DNA of 64,000 bases from JAHZKN01 sp965250205 (GCA_965250205.1 CBDFNK010000014.1:1-64000), one strand, 5' to 3'. Counted from the stretch's first letter, positions 26,773 to 35,629 are shown. Numbers and translations: made by a program. The notes: generated by a model from the sequence alone, not told the origin.

Positions 26773-27126
26773 TTAGCGTTGCCCACGCCATTCTGTTTGA
26801 CGGTCATAGCGCGTTAGGGTGCCTCTGGCGTGGCGATGCACTGCGGGCCGGGCGTGCATGGCATCAAGGTTTTGCGTGTCATCTGTTCCCGTTAAATGGA
26901 CAATCGCGATATCATATGCAGATGAGGCTGCAAATGCCGCCTTTTCCAGGAATGCGTCGCGCAATTCAACGCCCTTTTTACAAGTCGCCTTGTTGCGGTC
27001 ACAGAATGTTGTTGCCCAAGCAACCCCTTGATTGGCCTTGGAATACAAGTGTGCACGATCCTGCGGATCAGCAGGAACGAGTGTAATCGCAACAGCAATG
27101 ATTGCTGCGTTTCGAATTAACCCCAT
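26773..27126 (-). CDS. Small membrane-anchored protein, DUF5330-like
   Basis: 117 residues. It begins with a hydrophobic segment (LIRNAAIIAVAITLV) and continues with AWATTFCDRNKATCKKG, which has two Cys, and a helical stretch. The tail is Arg/His-rich. The arrangement beside sufE matches that of DUF5330 proteins in Hyphomicrobiales, but that family assignment rests on context and a short C-x5-C segment. The ATG at 27126 is preferred over the in-frame GTG/ATG at 27207, which would place 27 unrelated residues before the membrane anchor. Function unknown. Confidence 0.6.
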   Translation of the reverse strand: MGLIRNAAIIAVAITLVPADPQDRAHLYSKANQGVAWATTFCDRNKATCKKGVELRDAFLEKAAFAASSAYDIAIVHLTGTDDTQNLDAMHARPAVHRHARGTLTRYDRQTEWRGQR

Positions 27127-27308
27127 GAGACGGCTCCATTGTTGTCCCGCGCCTTTGCACAAAAAGCTATCGCGTAACCAACAACGGTCGGAGAAATCGG
27201 GTACCAAACTTTTGCTTAAAATTGGCTCAAGTTTTATCTATTGGCGGCTCGTCCCCATTTTTGGGGCTTTGCGGCGTGATCATTAGATTTTGCCGATTTA
27301 TTGGACGG

Positions 27309-27323
27309 TTAATCTAACCTTAA
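27309..27323 (+). promoter_or_regulatory. Predicted CtrA box
   Basis: TTAATCTAACCTTAA is a perfect TTAA-N7-TTAA match to the full binding site of the alphaproteobacterial cell-cycle regulator CtrA. It lies 70 bases before the ATG of the peptidoglycan-binding gene. A TTAACC half-site follows at 27348-27353. Confidence 0.6.
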
Positions 27324-27392
27324 CGGTGGCTGGCCATAGTCGGGCTATTAACCCACCACGCCCCAATAGCGTTATCAGTTGAGTTCAGATCC

Positions 27393-28175
27393 ATGTCCCT
27401 GAAGGGTCTCAGATTCGGTTTCTTCGCGTTTTTTGTCTTAAGCGCTGGTGTCGCCGTTAATCTACTGTTCCTACAACCGAAGACGATGGGAAATGTTGGT
27501 GTTGCCCAAGTGCGTCCAGCACCGATGTTCGCCTACCTGGAAACCGCATCACTTGATCGTGCCGCTCCGCGTCGCCTAGCCGGACGCGATAAGCCTCGGA
27601 AGATTGCCATTGGCACAGCGTCAATGCCCGTCGTGCTCAATTCTTTTTCAGGCAATGCAGAGGCGGAAGGTGCTCGTCCCGGCCGAGTTGGTGTTCGTAG
27701 CCGGTTTTTGCCCGTCAATACAGGCAACACGGCTGAGCTTGTACGAGCCATTCAGCGTGAACTCAAAAACAAAGGCTATGACCCAGGTGCTGAAGATGGG
27801 GCTGCAGGTCTTGTCACCAGGGCGGCTATTTTGGCGTTTCAATACGATCAGAATTTGGACGTGACGGCGGAACCCTCCGAGAAACTCTTGCAAACCATTG
27901 TTCTTGGTGGTTCTGGTCAAAAGAAAATAACGCCTCGCCGAACGATGGCACTTCAAGGTGGCGCGCGCGATCTCGTGCTCGCTACGCAACGCGGTTTGAA
28001 GCAGCAGGGTTTGTGGCCATCGCCTGTAGATGGGCATTTTAACACGGCTCTAAGCCGCGCAATACAGCAGTTTGAAACCGCCCAGCGGTTGCCAGCTACA
28101 GGGCGTATATCCGGGCGTTTCATGGCGCGGCTTGCACGCCTTAGCGGTGTTGGTCACGTGGCGCGATCAGACTAG
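27393..28175 (+). CDS. Membrane-anchored protein with two peptidoglycan-binding domains
   Basis: 260 residues with an N-terminal membrane anchor (FGFFAFFVLSAGVAVNLLF) and two PG_binding_1-like modules in the periplasmic part. The first, at about residues 112-150, includes VRAIQRELKNKGYDPGAEDG; the second, at about 190-235, includes ATQRGLKQQGLWPSPVDG. No catalytic domain is seen, so it probably acts as a cell-wall-linked adaptor. A CtrA box lies 70 bases upstream, which would tie expression to the cell cycle. The TAG stop is the CTAG end of dispersed repeat copy 3. Confidence 0.85.
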   Translation: MSLKGLRFGFFAFFVLSAGVAVNLLFLQPKTMGNVGVAQVRPAPMFAYLETASLDRAAPRRLAGRDKPRKIAIGTASMPVVLNSFSGNAEAEGARPGRVGVRSRFLPVNTGNTAELVRAIQRELKNKGYDPGAEDGAAGLVTRAAILAFQYDQNLDVTAEPSEKLLQTIVLGGSGQKKITPRRTMALQGGARDLVLATQRGLKQQGLWPSPVDGHFNTALSRAIQQFETAQRLPATGRISGRFMARLARLSGVGHVARSD

Positions 28176-28289
28176 ATCGTCGCGCCTTTTCTCGTACCAG
28201 CCAAGCTGTTTGCTCGACACTCTATCCCATGACTGGCGATCAACTTAATCTGCTCAAAGTCGAGCCCAACTTTTCGCAGATTGATCTAG
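28172..28289 (-). repeat. Dispersed CTAG-ended repeat, copy 3
   Basis: Shortest copy (118 bp), in reverse orientation. Its right end CTAG is the stop codon of the peptidoglycan-binding gene (TAG 28173-28175). It contains GCGATCAACTTAATCTGCTC, and GATCAAC pairs with the terminal ATTGATC. The inner GGATAGAG duplication of longer copies is absent. Confidence 0.85.
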
Positions 28290-28438
28290 AGCACGCCGAC
28301 CGGTTTGCTGATATCCTTTTCATGCCGCCAAAAATGTGCTGGACAGACACCACCGATTAGGGTCGGTTATCCCGCTGTTCGTGAAGAAGCGGTGAGTTGC
28401 CTCCCGCCCTGACACACAACGACTTTTGAGGGTCCCTC

Positions 28439-28786
28439 ATGCGCCTTAAGGCCCAAATCTGGGTATCTGCCTACATCAAGATCTGCGCGGCCAACGAACT
28501 CATGGCAGCCGTTGTACGTCACGGAGATGACGACGCTGGCACAATTTTTGTGCGCATCAACCGTCTTGACGGGACATCTCATTTGTTTGTGCCTGCGCCA
28601 GCAGGTTTGTCGGGAAATGAAGTGGACCGCACATGGCAGGGTGCTTTTGACGGCGAGGTGCAGTTGGATCGCGATGTCGAGGACTATCTCGCACGAGAAA
28701 TTAAGATCGATAGTGACCTTTGGATTGTTGAAGTCGAAAGCAGGACAGGGCGTCATCATCTTGATGGTTGGCTGTCAAAAACCTAA
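28439..28786 (+). CDS. DUF1491 family protein
   Basis: 115-residue cytoplasmic protein of the DUF1491 family, common in alphaproteobacteria and uncharacterised. It begins MRLKAQIWVSAYIK and contains the family patterns GTIFVRINRLDG near residue 36 and DLWIVEVESRTGRH near the C-terminus. Length is normal. The ATG lies just after a GGGTCCCTC run; ribosome binding sequence is weak. It is flanked by dispersed repeat copy 3 and a CtrA box further on. Confidence 0.85.
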   Translation: MRLKAQIWVSAYIKICAANELMAAVVRHGDDDAGTIFVRINRLDGTSHLFVPAPAGLSGNEVDRTWQGAFDGEVQLDRDVEDYLAREIKIDSDLWIVEVESRTGRHHLDGWLSKT

Positions 28787-28911
28787 GTGCACATCCAACT
28801 TCGGGTGTGCGTTATGTCTGTGCAACGCAGGCCTGCCTGTGTTGGCGTTGAGCGTTGCGAGAATGTCGACACTTTGAAATTGCAGCACGCGAAAGCCGCA
28901 CCTGCTCATTA

Positions 28912-28926
28912 TTAACCTTTTGTTAA
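28912..28926 (+). promoter_or_regulatory. Predicted CtrA box
   Basis: TTAACCTTTTGTTAA is a perfect TTAA-N7-TTAA site and includes the preferred TTAACC half. It lies 113 bases before the ATG of the small 64-residue protein gene. Confidence 0.6.
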
Positions 28927-29039
28927 GACCTTCAGTCATGAAATCATATTCTGCGAATCATTTGTGTTCGCGCACCCGCATTTTGAACGACAAACTCAAA
29001 TGTTTTAGCGTCAGACTTTAAGCTCAAGGAGCACCAAAA

Positions 29040-29234
29040 ATGGCTGCGGTCATAAATCTAGATACCGTCCGTTTAATGCGTAACACCGAAGAAAAGCCTC
29101 TGCGCCAATCGTTGTCGGCAGAAATCATCCTGTTTCCCGGCATTCGTTATGAGCGTTGGGAAGGCGATACGGATGTTGATGCTGATGGAGAGCTCGAATC
29201 TGTCTGTGATAAACGTGCGTTGTTTCGAGACTGA
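29040..29234 (+). CDS. Small acidic conserved-looking protein
   Basis: 64 residues, mildly acidic, with IILFPGIRYERWEGD in the centre and an Asp/Glu-rich stretch after it. No domain is recognised. It is very likely real: a strong AAGGAG lies 8 bases before the ATG, and the upstream region holds a perfect CtrA site. A role linked to the cell cycle is an inference from that site alone. Confidence 0.7.
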   Translation: MAAVINLDTVRLMRNTEEKPLRQSLSAEIILFPGIRYERWEGDTDVDADGELESVCDKRALFRD

Positions 29235-29305
29235 CTGAACATCGAATCTAGATTGAGTTTTTCCAGCGCAGTAGCTTTCGCGTGATAACACCTCCAAGAC
29301 AAACC

Positions 29306-29893
29306 TTATTTAGTGTTGAGCTTGCGACACGAAGCCTGCAACAGCGCCGCTTCTTGTCGGTCCGCAAACGCTGGACCTCGGTTTGGGGCACGCACAACGA
29401 CAATCCCGCTTTTGGCCCCTACTGGCAGGGCTGTTGTCTCTTTGGCCATCTGCCCGCGCGATTGCGGCGTTAATCCCATAAACCGATCATCAGACGGCAT
29501 AAGGCGCAAAGTGACGATAGTTTCGCGACGTTCAAGCACTGCCACGGTCGTATTGAGGCTTTCCCCATCTTCGCTATAGACGGTTGCAAGCCAGCCAGGT
29601 CCAAGCAACACGGCGTTCACAGCAATTGGACCATTGGCCGTTGTAAAACGGCACATCGCAAAGCGGGCATCAGAAGCGAAAAAAGGCAACGGTTGTGCAT
29701 CCGCTGTGATAGGTGGCAACACAACCATCTTGTTCAGGGGAAGTGTTGGTGTCATGCGCGCATATGCGTTTGAGCGGGCGAGGCGCGGCTCACTAAACAC
29801 CGCAATGATATGCAGCATGCCGACCGCACAGAAACCCGCCAGAACCAATCGCCAATTGATTTTTCGGATAAGTTTAAGCGGATTTATCTGCAT
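29306..29893 (-). CDS. Membrane-anchored protein, possibly DUF1254-related
   Basis: 195 residues with one N-terminal membrane helix (WRLVLAGFCAVGMLHIIAVF) and a periplasmic domain. The segment YARMTPTLPLNKMVVLPPI followed by DARFAMCRF resembles partner proteins of DUF1214 proteins, often labelled DUF1254. Its start overlaps the stop of the DUF1214 gene by 10 bases, so the two are co-translated. Function is unknown for both families. The C-terminus ends in a polar SCRKLNTK tail. Confidence 0.65.
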   Translation of the reverse strand: MQINPLKLIRKINWRLVLAGFCAVGMLHIIAVFSEPRLARSNAYARMTPTLPLNKMVVLPPITADAQPLPFFASDARFAMCRFTTANGPIAVNAVLLGPGWLATVYSEDGESLNTTVAVLERRETIVTLRLMPSDDRFMGLTPQSRGQMAKETTALPVGAKSGIVVVRAPNRGPAFADRQEAALLQASCRKLNTK

Positions 29894-30513
29894 GACACCC
29901 TGCGGATGGTTGGCAAGGTCTGCTGCTCATCATTGGCTTTGACCGTCAAGGCGACGGGTTTTAGATCAATGACGGTAAACACAACCACCAAACGCCCTGC
30001 ACCTCCCGTTGGTAGCCAGTTGCCCGGCCCGATATCGCGCGACAGTGTCAGCAACGTTGTACCATCGGCATTGATGGCAGCGGTATCACGCGTATAGGCA
30101 TAGCGTTGCAAAATGTTGGGAATTAATTTTCCACGGCCATCGAAGACAGCGATGCTCCACCACCGATCACCTAAGTCCTCGCCGGAAATCGCGTAATCGC
30201 AGGAAGAATGAAGGCCTGCGCCATTGCTGTCCGCGCGTGCGCTGTAGGTGCGCGCAACTTCTGTGCTAATCGCCAAGGTTCCTTGGCGGGCAAAGTGTGC
30301 TCGTGTGTAAGGGTCTGCATTCTTACGGCCCGCAGACGGCCACATGATCCATGGCCCGTTTACAACTGTTGTTAGGCGGTTGCCCGCCTCAACCATGTAC
30401 GAACTGCTACCGAGCCCTAAGATCAACACCAGACCGACAAAAATCGCGATGTCTGTCGCGACGCTCGTTGTCAGCGCGATGCGCTTTTTCAGGCGATGAA
30501 GAAAGAGCCACAT
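29884..30513 (-). CDS. DUF1214 domain protein
   Basis: 209 residues, one N-terminal membrane helix (IAIFVGLVLILGLGSSSYM), then a DUF1214 domain. Typical segments are NGPWIMWPSAGRKNADPYTR, DRWWSIAVFDGRGKLIPNIL and PGNWLPTGGAG. The family is linked to envelope or GDSL-like contexts but has no settled function. It lies 32 bases downstream of a class A penicillin-binding protein gene and overlaps the next gene, which suggests an envelope-related operon of three. Confidence 0.85.
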   Translation of the reverse strand: MWLFLHRLKKRIALTTSVATDIAIFVGLVLILGLGSSSYMVEAGNRLTTVVNGPWIMWPSAGRKNADPYTRAHFARQGTLAISTEVARTYSARADSNGAGLHSSCDYAISGEDLGDRWWSIAVFDGRGKLIPNILQRYAYTRDTAAINADGTTLLTLSRDIGPGNWLPTGGAGRLVVVFTVIDLKPVALTVKANDEQQTLPTIRRVSCR

Positions 30514-30545
30514 GTGTGGTGTTGGTCCTTATTGGCGGTGGTGTT

Positions 30546-32837
30546 CTAAGGGGTAGTCAGTTGTGTTGGGGTGCGAGTCTCGAGGCGTGATAAAGTTTGA
30601 GGCTGGCGATTGAGCGATGAGCGTTTATTGGAACCTGTGCTAGGCCGAGCAGGTGTTGTCGGCACCGGCGGCGTTAATTGTGTGTCTTTGATGAGATCAG
30701 GATCTGGTGGTGTCATGCCCGCCGCTTTGCGCATGGCTGTATCCATGCGCAACAGGACGGCTCGCGTGCGCTTTGACAATGTGCGTTTTGCCTGCGCGGT
30801 GGTTTTGGCTTCGGCCTGATTTTCCTGAGGATTGTCCAGTCGCATCTGCGCAATACGCTGGCGCTCTGCAGCCTGAACGGGATGTTCGGGGAGGCCTGGA
30901 ATAGGGGAAAAATTCATTGATGTGTGGGCCACGGAATTAAACGCCTGCCAGGTTTGGGCGGGCAAGCTGCCACCAGTGACGCCGGCAGTCGGGCGGTAGT
31001 TGTCGTTACCGATCCAAACGCCAGTGACGAGTTTTCCGGTGAAGCCCATGAACCATGCATCTCGATAACTCGAACTGGTTCCTGTTTTTCCAGCGACATG
31101 GGTAAACGGCAATTGTGCCCGACGTCCTGTGCCACTGGTCACAACCGCGTGCAGCATTTGATTTAGTTGACGGACAATTTTGGGTTTTATAACCTGCGGC
31201 GCTGGGGGTTCATCACGCTCACGGCTATAAACCAGTTCACCATGTGCATTGAACAGATCGATGATGGCATAGGGTTTAGCAAGCTTGCCGTTATTGGCGA
31301 ACGTGGCGTAGCCACCGGTGTGTTCGAGCGGCGTCATGCCGCCATCTCCAAGCGCCATCGAGCAGGTCTTGCGCACACCTTTAATGCCAATGCGATTCAT
31401 TAGCGCGATCACTTTTTCGCGGCCAACATTGAGGGACAGGGACACTGCGACCGTGTTGAGTGAACGTGAGAGTGCTTCTGTCAACGTCACGCGACGCCCA
31501 CTGCCGCGACTGCCGCTATAATTCTTTGGCGACCAGCGCCCGCACCGGGGTGATACATCTCTGACTCGGGACAGTGAGGTATAGCCATTCTCCAATGCAC
31601 TGGCATAGACGTAGGGTTTGAACGAGGATCCGGGCTGGCGTTTGGCATGTGAAGCACGATTGAATTGGCTTTCGCCGTAATCTGGGCCACCAACCATGGC
31701 TTTAAGTGCGCCATCAACTTCTAACGAGACAAGCGCACCCGACTTGGCCCGTTTGTAACGGCCAGATTTGCTGAGCGTGGTTAGCAGAGCCTGCTCGGCT
31801 TTGGCCTGCATCTCCAAATCGATCGTGGTGCGGGCAGTGAGAATATATTCATGTTTTCCCCGCGCCAGACGTTGCACTTCTTCAAACGCCCAATCAAGGA
31901 ACCAATCCGGACTCTCTGTTATGCTGTGTTCAATAAACTTTGCAGGATGCAGCCGCGCTTCGTGAACTTGTGCTGCGGTATAGAAGCCTGCCTCAACGAG
32001 GTTAGACAACACCTCGTTGGTTCTGGCGCGCGAGGCGGGCAGGTTGATGTGTGGCGCGTATTTGGTCGGAGCCTTGTACAGACCAGCAAGCACAGCCGAT
32101 TCAGCAAGGGTGAGATTGCGAACAGATTTACCGTAGTAATACTGAGCGCCGGCCTCAACGCCAAATGCACCGCCCCCCATATATGCATGATCCAAATACA
32201 TCTTCAGGATTTCACGTTTGTTGAAACGCGACTCCAAAAGGAAAGCAAGAAACAGCTCTTTTACTTTGCGTTTCAATGAGCGCTCTGGAGACAGAAATAT
32301 ATTCTTGGCAAGCTGTTGCGTTAATGAGGAGCCACCTTGCACAATACCATTTGCACGCAGGTTCTGGATCAGCGCGCGCATGGTGCCAAACACATCAATA
32401 CCGAAGTGTTCAAAGAAGCGACGGTCTTCAGTCGCTAATGTTGCTTTGATGACGTGGTCTGGAATTTCTTCCAAAGGGACGGCATCGTTGTGCAGAATGC
32501 CTCGGCGACCAATTTCATTGCCTACTGCATCCAAGAATTTGACGCTGAATTGGCCACTGCGAAACTTTTCTTCATCAAACTCAAAAAGCGCTGGCAGGGC
32601 CGCGGCGTAAATGACGAAAAAACCACCAAGCCCAAGAGTGAGTGCTTCAGAGGCAAGCTCATTCACGGCGCGTTTGAGGCCCGTGAGGCGAAAGCGTGCA
32701 AAAAAGCTGGTGGTGCTATTCCAAACATTGCGAATACGCGCACCACTTTCGGCCAGCGTTGAATCGATTTTAGAATCGATGCCAAGCCAGTTGATGAGCT
32801 TATCGCGTCCGCCGTGTTTAGAAAACCAGTCGTTCAA
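30546..32837 (-). CDS. Class A penicillin-binding protein (PBP1A family)
   Basis: 763-residue bifunctional peptidoglycan synthase in the inner membrane. After a cytoplasmic stretch and one membrane helix (about residues 65-85) comes the GT51 transglycosylase with ATEDRRFFEH (Glu137) and QGGSSLTQQLAKN. The transpeptidase has Ser404-x-x-Lys407 (SSFK), Ser459-Leu-Asn461 and Lys584-Thr-Gly. The C-terminal 120 residues are Ala/Gln/Pro-rich and probably disordered. The start ATG at 32837 is the first reasonable one. Two small envelope-type genes follow on the same strand. Confidence 0.95.
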   Translation of the reverse strand: MNDWFSKHGGRDKLINWLGIDSKIDSTLAESGARIRNVWNSTTSFFARFRLTGLKRAVNELASEALTLGLGGFFVIYAAALPALFEFDEEKFRSGQFSVKFLDAVGNEIGRRGILHNDAVPLEEIPDHVIKATLATEDRRFFEHFGIDVFGTMRALIQNLRANGIVQGGSSLTQQLAKNIFLSPERSLKRKVKELFLAFLLESRFNKREILKMYLDHAYMGGGAFGVEAGAQYYYGKSVRNLTLAESAVLAGLYKAPTKYAPHINLPASRARTNEVLSNLVEAGFYTAAQVHEARLHPAKFIEHSITESPDWFLDWAFEEVQRLARGKHEYILTARTTIDLEMQAKAEQALLTTLSKSGRYKRAKSGALVSLEVDGALKAMVGGPDYGESQFNRASHAKRQPGSSFKPYVYASALENGYTSLSRVRDVSPRCGRWSPKNYSGSRGSGRRVTLTEALSRSLNTVAVSLSLNVGREKVIALMNRIGIKGVRKTCSMALGDGGMTPLEHTGGYATFANNGKLAKPYAIIDLFNAHGELVYSRERDEPPAPQVIKPKIVRQLNQMLHAVVTSGTGRRAQLPFTHVAGKTGTSSSYRDAWFMGFTGKLVTGVWIGNDNYRPTAGVTGGSLPAQTWQAFNSVAHTSMNFSPIPGLPEHPVQAAERQRIAQMRLDNPQENQAEAKTTAQAKRTLSKRTRAVLLRMDTAMRKAAGMTPPDPDLIKDTQLTPPVPTTPARPSTGSNKRSSLNRQPQTLSRLETRTPTQLTTP

Positions 32838-32983
32838 CGGTTAGGGCTCCTACGTTGTAGCGTATATTTTAGTGTTGTTCCCGTGAGGCGGTTATGGCAA
32901 CGACAACGTGAGTTTTTCAAGTTCAAAAAACCGAAACGGATTGTGGTCTGGGTATCCAAACTCCCCGGGTCGAGAAAGGGCCT

Positions 32984-33451
32984 TTGTTGGGTAAATTATC
33001 AGATGAAAATGTGATCCCTTTCTGGCGCCGCAAGTCGTTGTCCCAAATGACTGCCAAAGAGTGGGAATCCCTATGCGATGGTTGTGGTCGGTGCTGCCTC
33101 ATCAAGCTGGAAGATGAGGACACCGGCAAGATTCATCTGACCAATTTGGCATGCGGATTGTTGGACACCAAGTCCTGCCGCTGCAAAGACTATGAAAACC
33201 GGCATGAGAAGATGCCAGATTGTTTGGCGATCACAACGAAGTCAGTCAAGTCGCTGAGCTGGCTGCCAAAAAGTTGCGGTTATCGCTGTATTTCGGAAGG
33301 TCTGGATCTTGCCTGGTGGCATCCGCTGGTGTCGGGAACACAAGATACAGTGGAAGAAGCGGGTATTTCAGTGCGCTGCTGGGTAAAGAGTGAGGCCCGC
33401 GTCAAGGAGCTGTCGTATCATAGGTACATCATCGATGATTTCGATGATTGA
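32984..33451 (+). CDS. YcgN/UPF0260 family cysteine-cluster protein
   Basis: 155 residues with the family's conserved Cys positions: WESLCDGCGRCCLIKLEDED near residue 28, then NLACGLLD, CRCKDYENR and MPDCLAI, and a Cys later in SCGYRC. This pattern suggests metal or iron-sulfur binding; function is not established. No ATG fits the N-terminus. The TTG at 32984 behind GAGAAAGGGCC is used, with GTG at 33011 as an alternative. It is divergent from the penicillin-binding protein gene and precedes the GTA cluster. Confidence 0.88.
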   Translation: MLGKLSDENVIPFWRRKSLSQMTAKEWESLCDGCGRCCLIKLEDEDTGKIHLTNLACGLLDTKSCRCKDYENRHEKMPDCLAITTKSVKSLSWLPKSCGYRCISEGLDLAWWHPLVSGTQDTVEEAGISVRCWVKSEARVKELSYHRYIIDDFDD

Positions 33452-33690
33452 TCTAGCACTTTAGAAGTAATTCAAAGTTATCCCCCAACGCACGAGAAAT
33501 GGTACAATCCGATGGGGCAGTATTATCAAAGTATAAATGTTTGTATTCATTGATAAATAAAGTAAAAACAAATAGTTTTAGTTGACAGCGCGCCGCTGTT
33601 TTGGTAGAAAATAAGTATTGGTGGAATGGTGCTTGAGATTAAGCGCTCCGCCAACTTCTAATTCTACATATTTCAATTGAAAGCAATGGC
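33452..33690 (+). promoter_or_regulatory. AT-rich control region of the GTA cluster
   Basis: 239 bp, clearly AT-richer than its flanks around 33500-33580. It holds a promoter: TTGACA at 33582-33587, a 17-base spacer, then TAGAAA at 33605-33610. Just downstream an imperfect hairpin (TTGGTGGA...TCCGCCAA with GCTT/AAGC in the inner stem, about 33617-33656) would form in the leader RNA. GTA clusters of this type are under regulators such as GafA and CtrA; no perfect CtrA site is seen here. Confidence 0.6.
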
Positions 33691-34332
33691 ATGGGCGTGG
33701 ACGAGGCGGTCTGGGCCAGCGTTCGTCGTGCACATGAAGATACAACTGAACCGGCCGCTCAGTTTTGCCGTCGGTTGGGCGTGTCGGCGAGTACCTATTA
33801 CCTCAGGCGCAGACGTGAAGAGTGGGCATCGCGACCCGGCACGAAGAGCGTCACGTCACGACAACAGGTGGTTGGGTCGTCGTCTCTTTCTTCGCCCATT
33901 GATAAATGTGCACTAACCCACGCCAACGACGAATTGGCAGAACGCGCATCGGTGAGCGATGCAGCACCCAAGCGCCGAGTTTCTGCCAAGCGTCTGACAA
34001 CGCGACTGTACGCGGCGATTGATCAGGAATTGCAACAATTAGAGGCAGGCGCAGGCGCAGGCGCAGGCGCGGCTACCAATGTTGCAGATATTGAGCGCAG
34101 GACCAGAACCTTGATGAACATGATTAGAGGCTTGGAGAAAGTGTTGGAGTTAGACACTGATAAGAAAAACCCCAAAGGTGGGCGCACCAAACGAAGCGCT
34201 GGGCAAAGTTCCGATCGACAACAGCCCGACGTTACGGTCGACGATGCAGAGCGCATGCGTCAAGACATTGCAGAACGCCTTAAGCAACTCCATGCGCAAT
34301 GGGCGGATCCATCAGGATCTGGCAGCGCTTAG
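33691..34332 (+). CDS. GTA gp1, small terminase-like DNA-binding protein
   Basis: 213 residues. The N-terminus contains a helix-turn-helix, AAQFCRRLGVSASTYYLRRR, and the middle a predicted helical segment (ERRTRTLMNMIRGLEKVLEL), typical of small terminase subunits; gp1 of the Rhodobacter GTA has this role. A Gly-Ala run (AGAGAGAG, from four GCAGGC units) sits between them. It is the first gene behind the GTA promoter and overlaps the large terminase gene. Start codon is the ATG at 33691; the ribosome binding site is weak, so nearby ATGs remain possible. Confidence 0.75.
   Translation: MGVDEAVWASVRRAHEDTTEPAAQFCRRLGVSASTYYLRRRREEWASRPGTKSVTSRQQVVGSSSLSSPIDKCALTHANDELAERASVSDAAPKRRVSAKRLTTRLYAAIDQELQQLEAGAGAGAGAATNVADIERRTRTLMNMIRGLEKVLELDTDKKNPKGGRTKRSAGQSSDRQQPDVTVDDAERMRQDIAERLKQLHAQWADPSGSGSA
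34045..34068 (+). repeat. Four tandem GCAGGC units inside gp1
   Basis: Perfect hexamer repeats that encode AGAGAGAG between the helix-turn-helix region and the helical part. Unit changes keep the frame, so only linker length would vary. Confidence 0.85.
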
Positions 34333-35596
34333 TTGTGAAGCCGTCGAGTTCCTTGAAAAGGACTGGCCGCTTTGGGCGCGCGATGATCAAACCCCACCCC
34401 TACCGGTAAACGGTGAAGACCCTTGGCGCGTTTGGTTGATCTTAGGCGGGCGTGGCGCTGGAAAGACCCGCACTGGCGCTGAATGGGTGCGCGCACGTGT
34501 GGCGGGCACTGCACAGAATGATTTTAAGCGCGCACGGCGGATCGCTTTGATCGGTGAAACATTGATTGATGCCCGTCGCGTAATGGTCGACGGCGTGTCG
34601 GGACTGTTGGCCGTTCATCGCCGCGATGAACGGCCGGAATATCAGGCAGGGAAAAATCAACTGGTTTGGCCCAATGGTGCTGTCGCGCAGTTGTTTTCAG
34701 CCGAAGATGCCAACAGTCTGCGCGGGCCACAGTTTGATGCCGCTTGGTGTGATGAACTTGCCAAGTGGCGGGACCCTGAATCGGTTTGGGATATGTTGCA
34801 ATTTGCATTGCGCATTGGCGAGGCACCGCAAGTCGTGGTGACGACAACGCCGAGACCCTTGCCAATATTGCAAACAATTATGGATGATGGCGCAACGGTC
34901 ACGACACGTGCAGACACTGCAAAGAACGCTGCCAATTTGTCGTCGGGTTTCATCTCAGAAGTGCGTCGGCGCTATCAAGGCACGGCCTTATGGCGTCAGG
35001 AATTTTTGGGCGAAATTGTCGAGGATCATTCCGGCACGTTGTGGCGGCGCGATTGGATTGAAGAGCAGCGCACAGACAAAGCGCCAGATTTAATGACAAT
35101 TGTTGTTGCCGTGGATCCACCTGTAACGGCGACCAAGGCGTCAGACAGTTGTGGAATCATTGTTGCAGGCCTTGGCGAAGACCGCCGGGCTTATGTGTTG
35201 GCAGATCGAACACTGCAAGGCCGGGCACCACAAATCTGGGCGCGGGCTGTTATGGCCGCCTTTAAAGCTCACCAGGCCGACCGCGTGGTTGCCGAAGTGA
35301 ACCAGGGTGGCGATTTAATTGAGACCGTTTTGAAATCTGTTGAGTCGTCCGCCCCAATTAGGAAAGTGCGCGCCACGCGCGGCAAGTGGCTGCGCGCGGA
35401 ACCCATTGCATCACTTTATGCAGAAGGTCGGGTGGCCCACGTTGGTAGGTTTGATGCACTGGAAGATCAAATGTGTGCGTTTCGAGCTGATGGACGCGTG
35501 TCAGGCCGGAGCCCGGATCGGGTTGACGCCTTGGTGTGGGCACTGACTGATTTGATGTTGAATTCCGGTGCCGCGCCGATGGTGCGGACGCTTTAA
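34292..35596 (+). CDS. GTA gp2, large terminase subunit
   Basis: About 434 residues. The DNA-packaging ATPase has Walker A GGRGAGKTRTG near residue 52 and a Walker B-like FDAAWCDELAKW. The nuclease domain shows VVAVDPPVTA and a C-terminal RVDALVWALTDL. It packages host DNA into GTA heads. An in-frame ATG at 34178 would overlap gp1 by 155 bases, so the ATG at 34292 (41-base overlap) is preferred. Length and order match GTA terminases rather than typical siphophages with cos/pac-specific extensions. Confidence 0.93.
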   Translation: MRNGRIHQDLAALSCEAVEFLEKDWPLWARDDQTPPLPVNGEDPWRVWLILGGRGAGKTRTGAEWVRARVAGTAQNDFKRARRIALIGETLIDARRVMVDGVSGLLAVHRRDERPEYQAGKNQLVWPNGAVAQLFSAEDANSLRGPQFDAAWCDELAKWRDPESVWDMLQFALRIGEAPQVVVTTTPRPLPILQTIMDDGATVTTRADTAKNAANLSSGFISEVRRRYQGTALWRQEFLGEIVEDHSGTLWRRDWIEEQRTDKAPDLMTIVVAVDPPVTATKASDSCGIIVAGLGEDRRAYVLADRTLQGRAPQIWARAVMAAFKAHQADRVVAEVNQGGDLIETVLKSVESSAPIRKVRATRGKWLRAEPIASLYAEGRVAHVGRFDALEDQMCAFRADGRVSGRSPDRVDALVWALTDLMLNSGAAPMVRTL

Positions 35597-35629
35597 TGCA
35601 AGCTGCTGAAATACGATTGAGGTGACTAT

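Noticed and set aside
29237..29305. Small RNA between the 64-residue gene and the DUF1254-like gene
   Set aside because: No promoter, hairpin or terminator could be seen in these bases.
33452..33475. Seventh copy of the dispersed repeat at GATCTAG near 33450
   Set aside because: Only the GATCTAG end matches; none of the inner blocks is present.
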